Source: Desulfobacteraceae bacterium (GTDB lineage: Bacteria; Desulfobacterota; Desulfobacteria; Desulfobacterales; SKZT01). From it: DNA of 64,000 nt. The first letter of the stretch is position 1; the number at the start of each line of letters is the position of its first letter. Position numbers and translations under genes: made by a program. The notes beneath the pieces were generated by a model. It saw only the letters and a list, made by a program, of their open reading frames with translations, was not told the origin of the DNA and ran no database searches. The stretch spans positions 1-64,000 of the forward strand of contig JAABTQ010000007.1 in the NCBI GenBank assembly GCA_011389745.1. Direction: 5' to 3'. Of the stretch, positions 1 to 6,536 are shown piece after piece.

Positions 1-745
1 CGAGAGAGGTATCAAAGGATGTGATTCCATGCAATAATCCTGTCATCACGTTTACAAGGCCAAGCCCTCGTGTATCGTGCAAATGAAGCATGACCGGAAC
101 TTGTTTTGTCATGGGTATGATTTTTCCGAGCAGGTATTCCAATTTCAGGGGGGTGGCCATGCCTGTGGTATCGGAAAGGCAGACGCTGTCGGCTCCATGC
201 TCCAGGTACTCTTCGACAGTTTGTATAACCCTCCGGGTGTCGACTTCGCCTTCAAATACGCACCCGAAAGAACACTGCACACTGCCCCGAATTGTCTGAT
301 GAAAACCTTTGGCCAGGCGAATCATGTCTTTAGCTTTTGAAAGGGCTTGAGAAAAAGGAATCCCCGCATTTTTAAGGCCGTGAGTGTCACTGGCGGAAAT
401 GGATATCTCCACGCTGGATATCCCTGCTGCGGCAGCCCGCTCAACTCCTTTTGTGTTTAAAACCAGTCCGCTGTAAATTACATGATCCTTTTTAGGCAAA
501 AGTCGTATCAATTTTTCAGCATCAGCCATTTGCGGGACTTTTTCAGGATGGACAAAAGAAGCGACCTGGATATGGGAAATTCCGGCATCGGCCAGGTCTT
601 CTATAATCTGAATCTTCAGCTCGGTTGGAATAATGGCTGGTTCAAACTGAAAACCATCCCTGGGGCCGACTTCGATGAGTGTGACCTTTTGTGGAAGATA
701 TTTATCAAGCATTGGTTTGATTCGGTTATGGATTGAACATTTCAT
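1..745 (-). CDS. Hydroxymethylglutaryl-CoA lyase homologue, C-terminus cut by window edge
   Basis: Reverse-strand reading from the ATG at 745 stays open to base 1 (248 codons), so the gene continues beyond the window. The translation has the DRE-TIM metallolyase hallmarks: EVGPRDGFQ near residue 23, ASFVHPEKVPQMAD, SFGCVFEGEV and a DTTGMATP metal/substrate loop, followed by MLHLHDTRGLG with the HxH metal ligands. This matches the HMG-CoA lyase branch, which cleaves HMG-CoA to acetyl-CoA and acetoacetate in leucine degradation or ketone metabolism. The C-terminal catalytic Cys region lies outside the window, so a related DRE-TIM aldolase is not fully excluded. The neighbouring acyl-CoA synthetase fits an acyl-CoA catabolic context. 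Confidence 0.82.
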   Translation of the reverse strand, partial: MKCSIHNRIKPMLDKYLPQKVTLIEVGPRDGFQFEPAIIPTELKIQIIEDLADAGISHIQVASFVHPEKVPQMADAEKLIRLLPKKDHVIYSGLVLNTKGVERAAAAGISSVEISISASDTHGLKNAGIPFSQALSKAKDMIRLAKGFHQTIRGSVQCSFGCVFEGEVDTRRVIQTVEEYLEHGADSVCLSDTTGMATPLKLEYLLGKIIPMTKQVPVMLHLHDTRGLGLVNVMTGLLHGITSFDTSL

Positions 746-761
746 GGTTATAAATAAAAGG

Positions 762-782
762 TTCAGGTTTCAGGTTTCAGGT
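762..782. repeat. Heptamer tandem repeat TTCAGGT x3
   Basis: Three perfect head-to-tail copies of TTCAGGT lie just upstream of the HMG-CoA lyase start. They abut the dispersed repeat at 786-950. No coding role is visible. Confidence 0.7.
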
Positions 783-785
783 CCC

Positions 786-950
786 GGATGTCCGTCATTC
801 TGAGGAGGCCGACACCGTAATCTGTTGTTTGGCAGACAATCATTGGCCGACGAAGAATCTGCTTTCCTGAACACTGACACCTGAACACTTTTTTTTCCTG
901 CCAACTTGCAATCAAAGATTCTTCGGTCGCTTCGCTCCCTCAGAATGACA
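786..950. repeat. Dispersed repeat, inverted pair (MITE-like)
   Basis: The left end reads GTCATTCTGAGGAGGCCGAC (794-813) followed by CGACGAAGAATCT (849-861). The right end carries the inverse: AGATTCTTCGGTCG (916-929), then CCTCAGAATGACA (938-950). The block is therefore a nested inverted repeat of about 157 bases. Related copies occur at about 4263, 5250, 16213 and 17778. Short reverse-strand ORFs here are translations of the repeat, not genes. Confidence 0.75.
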
Positions 951-959
951 GTTTCCCTG

Positions 960-1012
960 CACCTAACACCTAACACCTAACACCTAACACCTAATACCTA
1001 ATACCTAATACC
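960..1012. repeat. Heptamer tandem repeat YACCTAA x7
   Basis: Five CACCTAA units are followed by two TACCTAA units and a partial one. The array ends 11 bases before the stop codon of the acyl-CoA synthetase gene. On the other strand it reads TTAGGTG/TTAGGTA. It is a simple-sequence array associated with the adjacent dispersed repeat. Confidence 0.85.
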
Positions 1013-1023
1013 CATTTGCAGCG

Positions 1024-3165
1024 TTAAGTGTGTTCCAAGACAAAAACCGCATCGGCGATTACAGGTTGGTTGCCGTTAATGAGAATCGGGTTCAGGTCAA
1101 TTTCCCTGATTTGAGGAAAGTGAAGTGCGATATGGCTCAGGCCGATCAGAATATCCACAAGTGCGTCCAAATCCACGGAATGTTTTCCCCGAAATTCGGA
1201 AAGCAGCTTATTGGATTTAATGGAGGTGATCAGTCGCGTGGCTTCGTTTTTCCCGAACGGTGCCAACCTTACCGCGAAATCATTAATTGTTTCAGCGAAA
1301 ATACCGCCGATGCCGAAAAGTATGCATGGTGGAAAAAGATTAAAACGGGTCATGCCGGCCATAAACTCCCTTCCGGGGTTGATCATTTGGGAAATGAGAA
1401 AATAAGCATTCCTCACCTGGTCCGATATTGCTTTACAGGCTATTTGGACATCCTCTTTATTGCGGCAATCCATGTGTACTAAGTTTTGTTCGGTTTTGTG
1501 AAAAATCCCCGGAAAACAACCCTTAATGACCACCGGATATCCGATCCTGTCTGCGGCAATGATGGTTTGTCCGGGGGAATCGGCCCGAATTTCATCAGGG
1601 GTGGGTATGTTATAGGCTCTTAATATTTCTTTGGCCATGTATTCATCCATGGTTTCTGAGGTGGCATATTTCATGATCTGGACAGCTTTTTCCGGTATCG
1701 ACAAATCCTTCATGTCAGAAGGTTCGTCCGGGAGCCGTTTTTGAATCATGCTGAATTCATATAAGGCTGCCATGGCATGGGCTGCTTTTTCAGGAGAGTC
1801 GAAAGAGGGGAGTTGAAAATCCCTGAAAGTCTGAAGACAATGATCCTCTTCTCCCATAAAGGTTGAAAGCAAAATGGGTGTGTTATATTTTCGCGGCATG
1901 CTGATCAATTGGGTTAAATCTGCCATAAAATACCCTTTAAAATCAGACTCGGAAACATTCAGAACATCTTTAAAAATCGGGTAGAGCAGATCAGCAAATC
2001 CTGTGTCCATGATTCCATGGATAAGAAGGCCATCAATTTCACCGGATTGCAGCAAAATATCCGGAAGTGTTTCCGCCATTAATTCCATACCGGTATGAAA
2101 TGTCAGGTCCACCGGATTTCTGGAGCCGGCATGGCCTGGAAGAAAAGATTCTAATTTTTTTCGCAGGTGATTTGAAAATTCAGGAACTTCCAGACCAAGG
2201 GCTTCGATTGTGGTGGCCATACCCGTGCCGGGACCTCCGGAGTTGGTCAGAATGCCGATTCGTTTGCCGGCTGGTGCAGGTGACAGGGCCAGTGCATTGC
2301 CTGACATAAAAACATCCTCGATAGTGTCTGCCCGGATAATTCCGGCCTGCCGAAAAAGGCCGTCATAGAGATAAGCCGGACCGGCCATGGCACCTGTGTG
2401 ACTGGCCCCAGCCCTTGCTCCTGCTGATGTTCCCCCCACATATTGTGCGATGATCGGTTTGTTGCGGGTAATTTTGCGGGCGACCTGCAGGAAACGATCA
2501 ACACGTTTGACGCTTTCAATGTAAAGTCCGATGCAACGGGTGTTTTGATCCTCGGAGAGATATTCAAGGCAATCAGAAAGGTCAATGTCTGCTTCGTTTC
2601 CCACGCTGATGGCTTTTGCAATTCGCACGCCTTTTTGTTTCAGGTAACGAAGCGTCTGTGTCACATAAGTGCCACTTTGGGAGACCAGGGATAAATGACC
2701 CGGCTTGTCTTGTAAGGGAACCACCGTGGTATTCAACGGATGGCTTGAGTTGATGACACCCAGGCAATTCGGGCCAACTATTCGCATGTCGTAGTTTTTG
2801 GTCACGGCAATTAATTCTGATTCCAGGGCTTTACCAGATTTTCCGGTTTCTCCGAAACCGGCTGAGACTATGATGGCGTGTCTGGTGCCGATCTTTCCGA
2901 AATCCTCCAGAAGACTGACAACATACCGGCTGGGTACTATCAGTATTGCCAGGTCAGGAGCGTATGGGAGATTTTCGGGAGATGCATAAGCTGTTTTTCC
3001 GAATATTTTTTCCTGATTCGGATGTACCGCCAGAACCTCTCCATTAAATCCTCCGTAGATAAGGTTTAAATAAAGAATGGTACCCATTTTGGCGGGATTG
3101 TTGCTTGCTCCCGCCACAGCAATTGAATTGGGCGAAAGTATTTTTTGAAGTGGATTCCGGTTCAT
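1024..3165 (-). CDS. Acetyl/acyl-CoA synthetase (NDP-forming), fused alpha-beta
   Basis: The 713-residue protein converts acyl-CoA plus ADP and phosphate to acid plus ATP, or the reverse, by phosphohistidine relay. An N-terminal CoA-binding Rossmann domain (GASNNP near residue 19) leads to succinyl-CoA-ligase-like domains containing SHTGAMAG, whose His256 is the expected phosphorylated histidine. The C-terminal ATP-grasp domain includes GYPVVIKGCFPGIFHKTE, with the second conserved His of the HKT motif, and ends in EIDLNPILI. Length and order match the single-chain ACD family (alpha then beta). It starts at ATG 3165 with only a weak purine-rich ribosome site. In anaerobes such enzymes conserve energy from acyl-CoA; the exact acyl substrate cannot be read from sequence. 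Confidence 0.9.
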   Translation of the reverse strand: MNRNPLQKILSPNSIAVAGASNNPAKMGTILYLNLIYGGFNGEVLAVHPNQEKIFGKTAYASPENLPYAPDLAILIVPSRYVVSLLEDFGKIGTRHAIIVSAGFGETGKSGKALESELIAVTKNYDMRIVGPNCLGVINSSHPLNTTVVPLQDKPGHLSLVSQSGTYVTQTLRYLKQKGVRIAKAISVGNEADIDLSDCLEYLSEDQNTRCIGLYIESVKRVDRFLQVARKITRNKPIIAQYVGGTSAGARAGASHTGAMAGPAYLYDGLFRQAGIIRADTIEDVFMSGNALALSPAPAGKRIGILTNSGGPGTGMATTIEALGLEVPEFSNHLRKKLESFLPGHAGSRNPVDLTFHTGMELMAETLPDILLQSGEIDGLLIHGIMDTGFADLLYPIFKDVLNVSESDFKGYFMADLTQLISMPRKYNTPILLSTFMGEEDHCLQTFRDFQLPSFDSPEKAAHAMAALYEFSMIQKRLPDEPSDMKDLSIPEKAVQIMKYATSETMDEYMAKEILRAYNIPTPDEIRADSPGQTIIAADRIGYPVVIKGCFPGIFHKTEQNLVHMDCRNKEDVQIACKAISDQVRNAYFLISQMINPGREFMAGMTRFNLFPPCILFGIGGIFAETINDFAVRLAPFGKNEATRLITSIKSNKLLSEFRGKHSVDLDALVDILIGLSHIALHFPQIREIDLNPILINGNQPVIADAVFVLEHT

Positions 3166-3521
3166 TTGGTTGGTTTTCCGATTAGTTATCTCTATAGTTA
3201 TCTGGTTTTGAAAGAAAAAACTTTTCGATCCGTTGACCGATTTTTTTTATACCACACATAACCATTATTGCAAAGAAGACGTCAACTGATTCCTTGCAAA
3301 TTATTTGATGAATTGACTAAAAAATGATTTATAATCATAAAAAATTGTTTACTCCATCGGATAATCGTGCTAAGGTTTTTGCCAAGGGGAGGAAAAGAAC
3401 CACCATTTTGTTTTTGCTGTCCCTAGTATTCCAATCAAATGGGTAACCAGGCGGTATATGCCGAAATTATTACCATTAAACCTGTTTAGTGGCTGAATGG
3501 AAGGTGCTTTACTCTATCTTT

Positions 3522-3551
3522 TTGACACGGAAGGGAGGTGGTGAATTTAAA
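3522..3551 (+). promoter_or_regulatory. Putative sigma70 promoter of the Cache protein gene
   Basis: TTGACA at 3522-3527 is followed after 18 bases by TTTAAA at 3546-3551, about 85 bases before the Cache gene. The rest of the 471-base gap 3166-3636 is AT-rich and shows no ORF with a properly spaced ribosome site; a GTG at 3541 directly behind GGGAGGTG is too close to be a good start. Confidence 0.4.
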
Positions 3552-3636
3552 TCGGCTCTTGGGTAAAAAACAGAATATCGAAAACAAATATTTTTTGAAA
3601 GCGGTATTCAAACATTAAATCAAATGGAGGGGAATT

Positions 3637-4023
3637 ATGAAGAAGTTTATGATGGTATTATTTGTCATGGTTTTGGGACTTTTTATTGCATCAGCATCAA
3701 TGGCGGCGGATGAAGCTGCAATCGAAGCCAATGTGAACGGTGTTGTGGACGGCATTAACGGTGGTAAAGCTCCGGCGGAATTCGATGCAGGAGAATTTGA
3801 TCCCTATGTTTATATCATGGAAGAAAATGGCATGTTGTTGGTTCATCCGAGCCTGCAGGGTCAAAGCCTGGGTGAAGAAAAATACAAACCGGTTTATGAA
3901 GCAATTACACAGTCTACAGCCGACGGTGTGTGGGTTGAATATGAATGGGCCGGAGGACCGAAAAAGGCTTATGTTCGAACGACAGAGGGTGGATTGATTG
4001 TCGGAAGCGGCTACGCCAAATAG
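3637..4023 (+). CDS. Secreted stand-alone Cache-domain protein
   Basis: The 128-residue protein has a clear signal peptide (MKKFMMVLFVMVLGLFIASASMA, cleaved near residue 23). What remains is about 105 residues resembling a single small Cache_2-type sensor domain: DPYVYIMEENGMLLVHPSLQ, then GVWVEYEWAGGPKKAYVR and a final GLIVGSGY. Cache domains normally form the extracytoplasmic part of chemoreceptors or histidine kinases and bind small ligands. Here there is no transmembrane helix or signalling domain after it, so it is probably a free periplasmic ligand-binding protein. The start is well supported by GGAGGGG seven bases upstream. The partner receptor, if any, is not in the window. Confidence 0.75.
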   Translation: MKKFMMVLFVMVLGLFIASASMAADEAAIEANVNGVVDGINGGKAPAEFDAGEFDPYVYIMEENGMLLVHPSLQGQSLGEEKYKPVYEAITQSTADGVWVEYEWAGGPKKAYVRTTEGGLIVGSGYAK

Positions 4024-4087
4024 TATTAAGGTTTAAATCTTTATACAAAACGGTCAACGTTTAATTCGAAAATAACTGAATAAAAAA

Positions 4088-4146
4088 GGCGCTTTTTCTT
4101 TTTGGAAGATGATGCAATAAAAATGATGGACATAAGAAAAAGCGCC
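4088..4146 (+). terminator. Perfect 13-bp inverted repeat, possible terminator
   Basis: GGCGCTTTTTCTT (4088-4100) is exactly complementary to AAGAAAAAGCGCC (4134-4146), with a 33-base AT-rich loop. It follows the Cache gene by 64 bases. The long loop and lack of a U-tract after the second arm make it an unusual terminator; it might be an RNA-stability or protein-binding element. Confidence 0.45.
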
Positions 4147-4262
4147 ATACCTATCCTGAAAACAATATTTAGCCTTCCTCACCGAATTCCGGACTTAGTC
4201 TGAAAGCATCAATCTAAAGTATTTCAAATACGGACTCCAAGGTTCCGGTCACTAAAATAAAG

Positions 4263-4296
4263 GCGACCGAAGAATCTTCGGTAGAGGCCGGCACGG
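4263..4296. repeat. Dispersed repeat fragment
   Basis: GCGACCGAAGAATCTTCGG followed by AGGCCGGCACGG resembles the inner part of the repeat family. It contains the 8-bp inverted repeat ACCGAAGA-A-TCTTCGGT (4266-4282). It sits just beyond the stop codon of the phosphoesterase gene. Confidence 0.55.
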
Positions 4297-4305
4297 ATTA
4301 GCAAA

Positions 4306-5175
4306 TTATCCCAAAAATCTCCTGAGATATTTTATCTTTTTATCTTTCAGACTCAGCAAAATATAACGAAAGCGTGATCCTAACCCGTTTTCCTGGCCGG
4401 GGTTAAAGCAGGGGGTATTATGGATCATTGTCATGATAGAGCCGGTGCGACGGGGGGACTCATGGATATGGCCGTGAAATGAGGCGATTAAATACTTTTT
4501 TTGTGACCATTTTTGGATAAATTCCCGAACAGCGAGGCTCCCGACATGATCGTCGTTGTATATAACGTCGAGACCGGTGTTATAAGGCGGGATGTGAGAG
4601 ACAAAAATAAACGGACAACGGATTTTTTTTTCAAGGACTTTCAGATCCGTCTCAATGGAATCTTCAGAGTCTAAATCGAGAACCGTTTTTTCTAAAAACC
4701 CGTTTCGGGAAACAACTCCTTTTATGGATATGAGATTTCCGGGAGCAAAAGGTTGTTTTTTGCAATCGGGCTTTTCCCAGTCCTTTCGTCCGAAAGGAGT
4801 CGGAGGGACTGCCATATAGCCTAAAATATCCACTTTATCCGTAAATGGATGGCATTGCATATGGAGAAGTTTGAAAAGATTTCCCTGCCGGATTTCCAGG
4901 ATTTTTCTTCCGGCAATAAAATCATCGTTTCCCATATCGAGATAAAATATTGTCCGGTGTTGTGCAGCAAACTTTTCTATGGCGGGAATGAATATTTTTT
5001 CAAGATAACCGGCTTGAGCATTCAATATGTCATGACTATCGAATTCCGGCAAATAGTGGGGAACAATATCGCCTCCGATTACCACGGCATCAACGGATTT
5101 TTTCCCGGCTTTTGCCAGCATGGAAAAAAGATGATCATAGCTTGCATGGATATCTGATGTGAATAAAAACCGCAT
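4306..5175 (-). CDS. Calcineurin-like metallophosphoesterase
   Basis: The 289-residue protein carries the full metallophosphoesterase signature: DIHASYDH near the N-terminus (DxH), GGDIV, GNDD (GNH-type motif with Asp in place of His), SHIPP and GHIHES near the C-terminus. These residues bind a dinuclear metal centre and hydrolyse phosphomonoesters or diesters. I placed the start at the internal ATG 5175 (MRFLFTSDIHA), which has GGAA upstream and begins right at the domain; an upstream in-frame ATG at 5220 lacks a ribosome site and adds a Cys/Asn-rich tail unlike the family. No signal peptide, so cytoplasmic. The substrate is unknown. Confidence 0.85.
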   Translation of the reverse strand: MRFLFTSDIHASYDHLFSMLAKAGKKSVDAVVIGGDIVPHYLPEFDSHDILNAQAGYLEKIFIPAIEKFAAQHRTIFYLDMGNDDFIAGRKILEIRQGNLFKLLHMQCHPFTDKVDILGYMAVPPTPFGRKDWEKPDCKKQPFAPGNLISIKGVVSRNGFLEKTVLDLDSEDSIETDLKVLEKKIRCPFIFVSHIPPYNTGLDVIYNDDHVGSLAVREFIQKWSQKKYLIASFHGHIHESPRRTGSIMTMIHNTPCFNPGQENGLGSRFRYILLSLKDKKIKYLRRFLG

Positions 5176-5249
5176 TGAATTCCGATTTTTGAAATTTGAG
5201 TTATTCCGGCAAAGGTCCATCTGCGTTAAGCCAGGATGTGGACCAGGTG

Positions 5250-5287
5250 TTAAAGTCCGTCATTCTGAAGAGACCGACACCGTGCCT
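5250..5287. repeat. Dispersed repeat fragment forming the 3' end of a gene
   Basis: GTCCGTCATTCTGAAGAGAC followed by CGACACCGT nearly repeats bases 790-817 (two G-to-A differences). It supplies the stop codon and the last residues (CRSLQNDGL) of the VanZ-like gene on the reverse strand. Confidence 0.65.
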
Positions 5288-6506
5288 TGTTGACCACCTG
5301 ATGATGATACAGCCGGTAAAATATTGCTCCGAGACAACCCCCAAGGGTGTTAAAAATCAAGTCCAAAGACTGTGAACTTCTTGAGGGTATCCAGGCTTGT
5401 GCCAGTTCGATAATCAGGCTGATCATGAAGCAGATGAAAACGGTCAGTAGAATACCGTGCTTTTCATAAAACCCGCCGAGATGGAACATAAGAGCGCAGA
5501 AAAAAAAACCAGGAAAAATAAAACCCGCCAAATTCATCACCATATCCTGAACCAATTGACGATCCAGGCGACCTTCATTCCATGGGGCTACAAGGATTTC
5601 TTTTTTGATAATTTTCACCCGGGATGGAATTACCAGATGATGGTCTTTTGAGCCATGGTCAAATGCTTTCAAACCGGTTTTTTCATCAAAGGTATAAAAA
5701 ACCTTAGGATAAATATTTCTGGGAAAGGAAAAATTATGTTTCCGGGAGTATTGATTAAAATGAGAAGATGTATCCCCGGAATTTAGAGTGTGTTCATAAA
5801 TTGCAAGGCCATAGATATCCCCTGTCCAGGAATGTCTCCCATATGGGGAATTACCAAGTACAAGCACTGCATCCGATGTCTCATTGGGTATCTTTAACAC
5901 CAATCGTCCATTGGATACACGCATGTGACCGTTAATGTAAACAAACGTTCCGCTTTCACCAGAAATGATGTTGATAAAAGAATTGCTTTTTGGTGGTAAT
6001 GCATTTTGAACGCCGACTTTTGGTATCTTTTTTTTTCCGTCGTAATCATCGCCGTTCATGACGATGAGTGAGGAACGCCATTGGCCGATAATAAGCTGAT
6101 CTGAATCTTTGCCTGCGTGGATACATAATAAAATTTTAAAGCGATCGTTTATGGAATCGTCCGGTCGTACAGCCAACTCTATAGAAAGGCCGCCTGTTGG
6201 TTCCTGGCTGCTTTCCCTTGATGGAAATGCGGTATGTGAATAAGCAATGCCGTAGTGACCAAATCGGATGCCATCCTCCCCGTCGATCCAGGCCACATTA
6301 TTGGAAAGAGAAAAGTTCTTAAATTGAAGTCCGAAAAAAACAATCAACAAAAGCATGCCCAGATTGATCCAAACGAGCATACTAAAAGAAAATGGAAGGT
6401 TGCGGTCTGATATGCTCACGGCATTTGATCGGATGATTTCTGTTTGGAAAAATTTAAAAAACCATATTTTTTTAAATGATATATCAAAACCATGGTTTTG
6501 TGTCAA
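5250..6506 (-). CDS. LamG-like lectin domain fused to VanZ-like membrane domain
   Basis: The 418-residue protein begins with a cytoplasmic basic stretch and a TM helix (about residues 42-60). An exported region follows with beta-sandwich character typical of concanavalin A/LamG domains (LSIELAVRPDDS, TFVYINGHMRVSNGRL, WTGDIYGLAIYEHTL). After it come TM helices holding the VanZ-type motif (IIELAQAWIPSRSSQSLDLI, FNTLGG). VanZ itself gives low-level teicoplanin resistance; the role of LamG-VanZ fusions is unknown. The start is uncertain: TTG at 6506 is the longest option, and the first ATG is at 6380, at the TM helix. The last 13 residues come from a dispersed repeat, so the native C-terminus was probably replaced. 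Confidence 0.75.
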   Translation of the reverse strand: MTQNHGFDISFKKIWFFKFFQTEIIRSNAVSISDRNLPFSFSMLVWINLGMLLLIVFFGLQFKNFSLSNNVAWIDGEDGIRFGHYGIAYSHTAFPSRESSQEPTGGLSIELAVRPDDSINDRFKILLCIHAGKDSDQLIIGQWRSSLIVMNGDDYDGKKKIPKVGVQNALPPKSNSFINIISGESGTFVYINGHMRVSNGRLVLKIPNETSDAVLVLGNSPYGRHSWTGDIYGLAIYEHTLNSGDTSSHFNQYSRKHNFSFPRNIYPKVFYTFDEKTGLKAFDHGSKDHHLVIPSRVKIIKKEILVAPWNEGRLDRQLVQDMVMNLAGFIFPGFFFCALMFHLGGFYEKHGILLTVFICFMISLIIELAQAWIPSRSSQSLDLIFNTLGGCLGAIFYRLYHHQVVNKARCRSLQNDGL

Positions 6507-6536
6507 TTATTGATAAAATGTTAACCCAAAAGGGTT

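Noticed and set aside
770-976. 68-codon reverse ORF between the HMG-CoA lyase and acyl-CoA synthetase genes
   Set aside because: It translates the dispersed repeat and heptamer array; no ribosome site or protein-like pattern.
3541-3618. 25-codon GTG ORF upstream of the Cache gene, considered as a leader peptide
   Set aside because: The GGAGG lies only two bases from the GTG and the product shows no regulatory codon run or following attenuator.
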